Shown here: piece after piece, positions 19,746 through 22,254 of the stretch | Position numbering within the stretch: position 1 is the first letter of the stretch | Layout: each line of letters starts with the position of its first letter | Assembly (NCBI GenBank): GCA_001586965.3 | Contig: LUCW03000767.1 | Span: 27,501 to 49,754 of the forward strand | Length of the DNA stretch: 22,254 nucleotides | Source: Sphaeroforma sirkka | Lineage: Eukaryota; Opisthokonta; Ichthyosporea; Ichthyophonida | Reading direction: 5' to 3' | The notes under the pieces: generated by a model | Database searches by the model: none | Seen by the model: the letters and a program-made list of their open reading frames with translations, nothing else | What the model was told of the DNA's origin: nothing | Translations under genes and position numbers: made by a program

Positions 19746-22063
19746 TTAGTCACGAAAGTTTCTATTGCCCTTGCAATCTCTCACTCTCCTCCGATCCCTA
19801 TTTATATCCCTGCTTCTGCTTCGGCTGCGGCTTCTACTACGGCTACTGTGCCTCTTCCGGTCATGCGACCGCCGGTTTCGATCTGCAGACCTACCGCGTT
19901 CTCTCTCAGAAGAATATCGGAGCTCGCGGTCTCTCCTATCCTTAGAAGTTCGACTACTCCGATCTCTAGACCCGCTGCGACGTTTATCCCTGTCTCTATC
20001 TCTTCGTGTACTGCTTCGGTCTCTATCTCCATTTCTCCCGAAGCTATCATCATACCTATCCCTGCGTGAAGAGCTTTTGTCTCGCTCTCTACGTGGACTT
20101 GCCCGGTGGTCGTCTCGAGATCCTCGTCTGCTCCGAGACCCCTCATCTCGAGACTTGCGTTTGGGACCGTCGCGATCAGCGCTCCGGCTACGGCTATGGC
20201 CACGTTGCGTAGAAGTGTCTATAACGAAAGTATTGGGTTCGAGCGGCAATCAGTAAATATTGTGAACACGCAGACACAAGATACAAGCCCTCTAGCTAGA
20301 TGGGAGGAACTGAACTCCATCCATTATCTAAAGGAAATGTCTCGAATATCGTTCACAAATAAGACGGAGATATTACTTCTACTGCAGACCCGACATTAGC
20401 TTGTGGAGAAATATTGGTTATGTTTTGGGTATACTCACCTTTGATAGAAGTTGCAATAGTCTTTGCTTCAGGAATTTCTAATTCATATTTACTCGTGTCT
20501 TCATCGCCATCATCATCATCGCCTGTACGTTAGTGTAGGAAAAGTCTGAGGTCTCGGTAGCACCCGTTTTCGACAATGTACAACAAAAATGTGGATGAGA
20601 GAACGATGCATGAGTGCGGTACGAACGGCTTTGTCTTCGGACGACCACAAAATCAGAAGAAAAAATTCGACTCAAAATTTGTAATCGGTAAATGGAGTAC
20701 GAAACATATGGGAATATAAACCGGAACCACAGTTTGCACGGAAAATCTATGTGAAGGACAATCATAGCTATCCAACATCTCAGATACGAAATCAGCCATA
20801 TATACATACTGGCACCCAGATCGTATTTGCTGGCGTCACCTTCATCATCTTCCTCGTCTGATTGAGGATATGCGAATTGAAAGGGATTTGAGCCCGAAAG
20901 TTGATCGGATGCTAAATAGTGCTTTCACTATTATACGTAGGAAACAAAATTGAAGCAAAGATTTGTGAAACCATTCTGATTCACAATGAAGTTAACTTGA
21001 CCGCGATACTGGACCGCTCCCAGTACGCAATCCTCACAATTTGCATGTCAGGTGGCAAAACTAATACATGGGCACATACCTTCTTCTAAATCGTATTTAT
21101 CCAACTCCTCCTTGCCCTCTTCTTCATCAATCTCGAGCTGAGCGGTGGTCGTTAGCTTCGACATTGTTTTGCTCTGCAGTGCAATTATATGGGATAATCA
21201 AACTCATTAGTTTGCTTCTAACTCAGAAAACCCCAGAAGATGTACGGTTATATTTTATGAACAGCTCCCGATCCTTAGTGATATTAAGCACATCAATTAC
21301 TGATAATATACAGAATAACCGTCGAAATAAAAACCACTCAAGTGAAGACAACTTGTCTATAGAAAGTCCATGATCATTCCTTATTTAGTGCCTGACGGTC
21401 AATTGTAACATATACAAAGGAGGGTCGAAAACAAGGATAGCATTGTATATATTCGTTCGTATCCACATCTACTGGGGCAGAAGCCATGTCACATTATATA
21501 CAGGCACAAACACACACAATCCTTACCTTTTTCTTTTTCCTACGGCCAAACTCGTCGAAATCATCGTCTGTCTCCACTCTTTCGTGGTATTCGATGCCTT
21601 CTCTTTCATTGAAACCCCCACCAAGACCACCTCTATCCTCAGTCTAGTGATAAACAATATATCAGTTTGCATTATGATCGAGTATATATTACCAAGTCAC
21701 ATTTCAAAGGACAATTGACACTTGCATTATACATTTACTACCATCATTAGTGTAGAAAGCCATATGAACGTGTCACGATTCGGTTAGATACAAAATAAAA
21801 CAGAAAAGAAAACAAACAAATAAAAAATGATCTGTATACTCAATTTACCTTTGGCCATCAAAGAATGTCAACAATAATATGAAATGCGGAAACGAGAGAA
21901 AGATTCCGTTGGTTTGTGGCTACAAATATATAATCTGAATCCGTATCAAAACGGTCAAACTGAGATACACTTCTAGGCAATAGTTACATCACACACCTTG
22001 CCATCGCGTGTATGATTACAGACATTACATGTCGCTCTCTTTGACCAGTTGATATTGCTGCAC
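19746..22063 (-). CDS. ZRANB2: ZRANB2-like splicing protein, C-terminal six exons
   Basis: Minus-strand exons are 22063-21997, 21643-21527, 21173-21080, 20857-20810, 20522-20439 and 20218-19746. All have GT-AG borders and consistent phases. About 293 residues are visible; the 5' exons lie past the right edge. The first exon holds most of a RanBP2-type zinc finger (CSNINWSKRATCNVCN), keeping the Trp and basic pair that contact RNA in human ZRANB2. Next comes the family signature GGGFNEREGIEYHER ... FDEFGRRKKKK. Acidic exons follow, carrying DKYDL, SKYDL and SKYEL motifs. The last exon is an RS domain ending in an SRSRSRSRSRS run. Human ZRANB2 binds single-stranded GGU RNA and U1-70K/U2AF35 and affects alternative splicing in the nucleus. 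The order of parts matches the human protein. Confidence 0.9.
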
Positions 22064-22254
22064 CTGCATTGTATTGAGAAGTAGCGGTTTCATCGAAAAG
22101 AAGTGCTATTATATATACTAGACCGAGCGTCTATATACGGCCGAAAGGTTATGCCAACGCAAGTGTAGCGCTGATATAGTGCCAAACATTTAATGGACTA
22201 TAGCAGTAACGAAAGGATAAAAGGATCCTAAAGGATCCTAAAGGAAGAACATTA
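22064..22254 (-). other. Intron of the ZRANB2-like gene, running to the window edge
   Basis: Upstream (minus-strand) of the zinc-finger exon acceptor (AATGCAG/GTGC) I see no further exon. The first cysteine of this finger, and an N-terminal finger if present, must be encoded outside the window. A short tandem repeat, AAAGGATCCT twice plus part of a third, lies at about 22220-22245. Confidence 0.55.

Noticed and set aside
19601-20256. Plus-strand frames opposite the RS domain
   Set aside because: They are antisense reflections of the Arg/Ser-rich coding exon and carry no recognisable domains.
21837-21860. Possible extra ZRANB2 exon ending ATGGCCAAAG/GTAAAT on the minus strand
   Set aside because: The flanking exons (22063-21997 and 21643-21527) already join in phase, and the joined spacing between the finger and GGGFNE matches human ZRANB2 exactly, so no exon is needed here.

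Overview
The window looks like nuclear DNA of a unicellular eukaryote. Both recognisable host genes are split by GT–AG introns. There are long AT and CA microsatellites and no bacterial-style operons. The gene content (a ZRANB2-type splicing protein and a membrane-anchored pectinacetylesterase-family protein whose N-terminal half recalls fungal Tag1/DUF3712 proteins) and the repeat style would suit an opisthokont protist such as an ichthyosporean. That placement is inference; nothing here proves a species.

Layout. 1-1301: a possible C-terminal coding fragment at the left edge, then about 1 kb of repeat-rich DNA without a convincing gene. 1302-12405: a cluster of Ty3/Gypsy-like LTR retroelement copies, all broken or incomplete, in both orientations, sharing one LTR family of about 595 bp. 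The leftmost copy (1402-3926) has two nearly identical LTRs and a 4-bp target duplication (GAAT), so it is young; it lies inside an unrecognised open frame that is visible on both sides of it. The rest is a mosaic of gag, protease-like, middle and integrase pieces, with LTRs facing both ways. 12406-14290: gene-free DNA with heptanucleotide minisatellites, then a possible promoter and a tiny upstream ORF.

14291-18919 (+) is a two-exon gene for a predicted type II membrane protein of about 1,038 residues: a short acidic cytoplasmic tail, one transmembrane anchor, a DUF3712/LEA2-like extracellular region (tentative), a furin-like RKRR site, a Pro/Thr linker, and a pectinacetylesterase/Notum-family hydrolase domain with a GGCSAG nucleophile motif. 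Its 1.5-kb intron is largely microsatellite DNA. 19746-22063 (-) is the 3' part (six exons) of a ZRANB2 orthologue, convergent with the esterase gene across 826 bp. The remaining 5' exons lie beyond the right edge.

The two host genes have unrelated jobs (cell-surface/extracellular ester hydrolysis and pre-mRNA splicing) and show no sign of co-regulation apart from sharing a convergent 3' intergenic region. I found no defence system, CRISPR array or rRNA gene.
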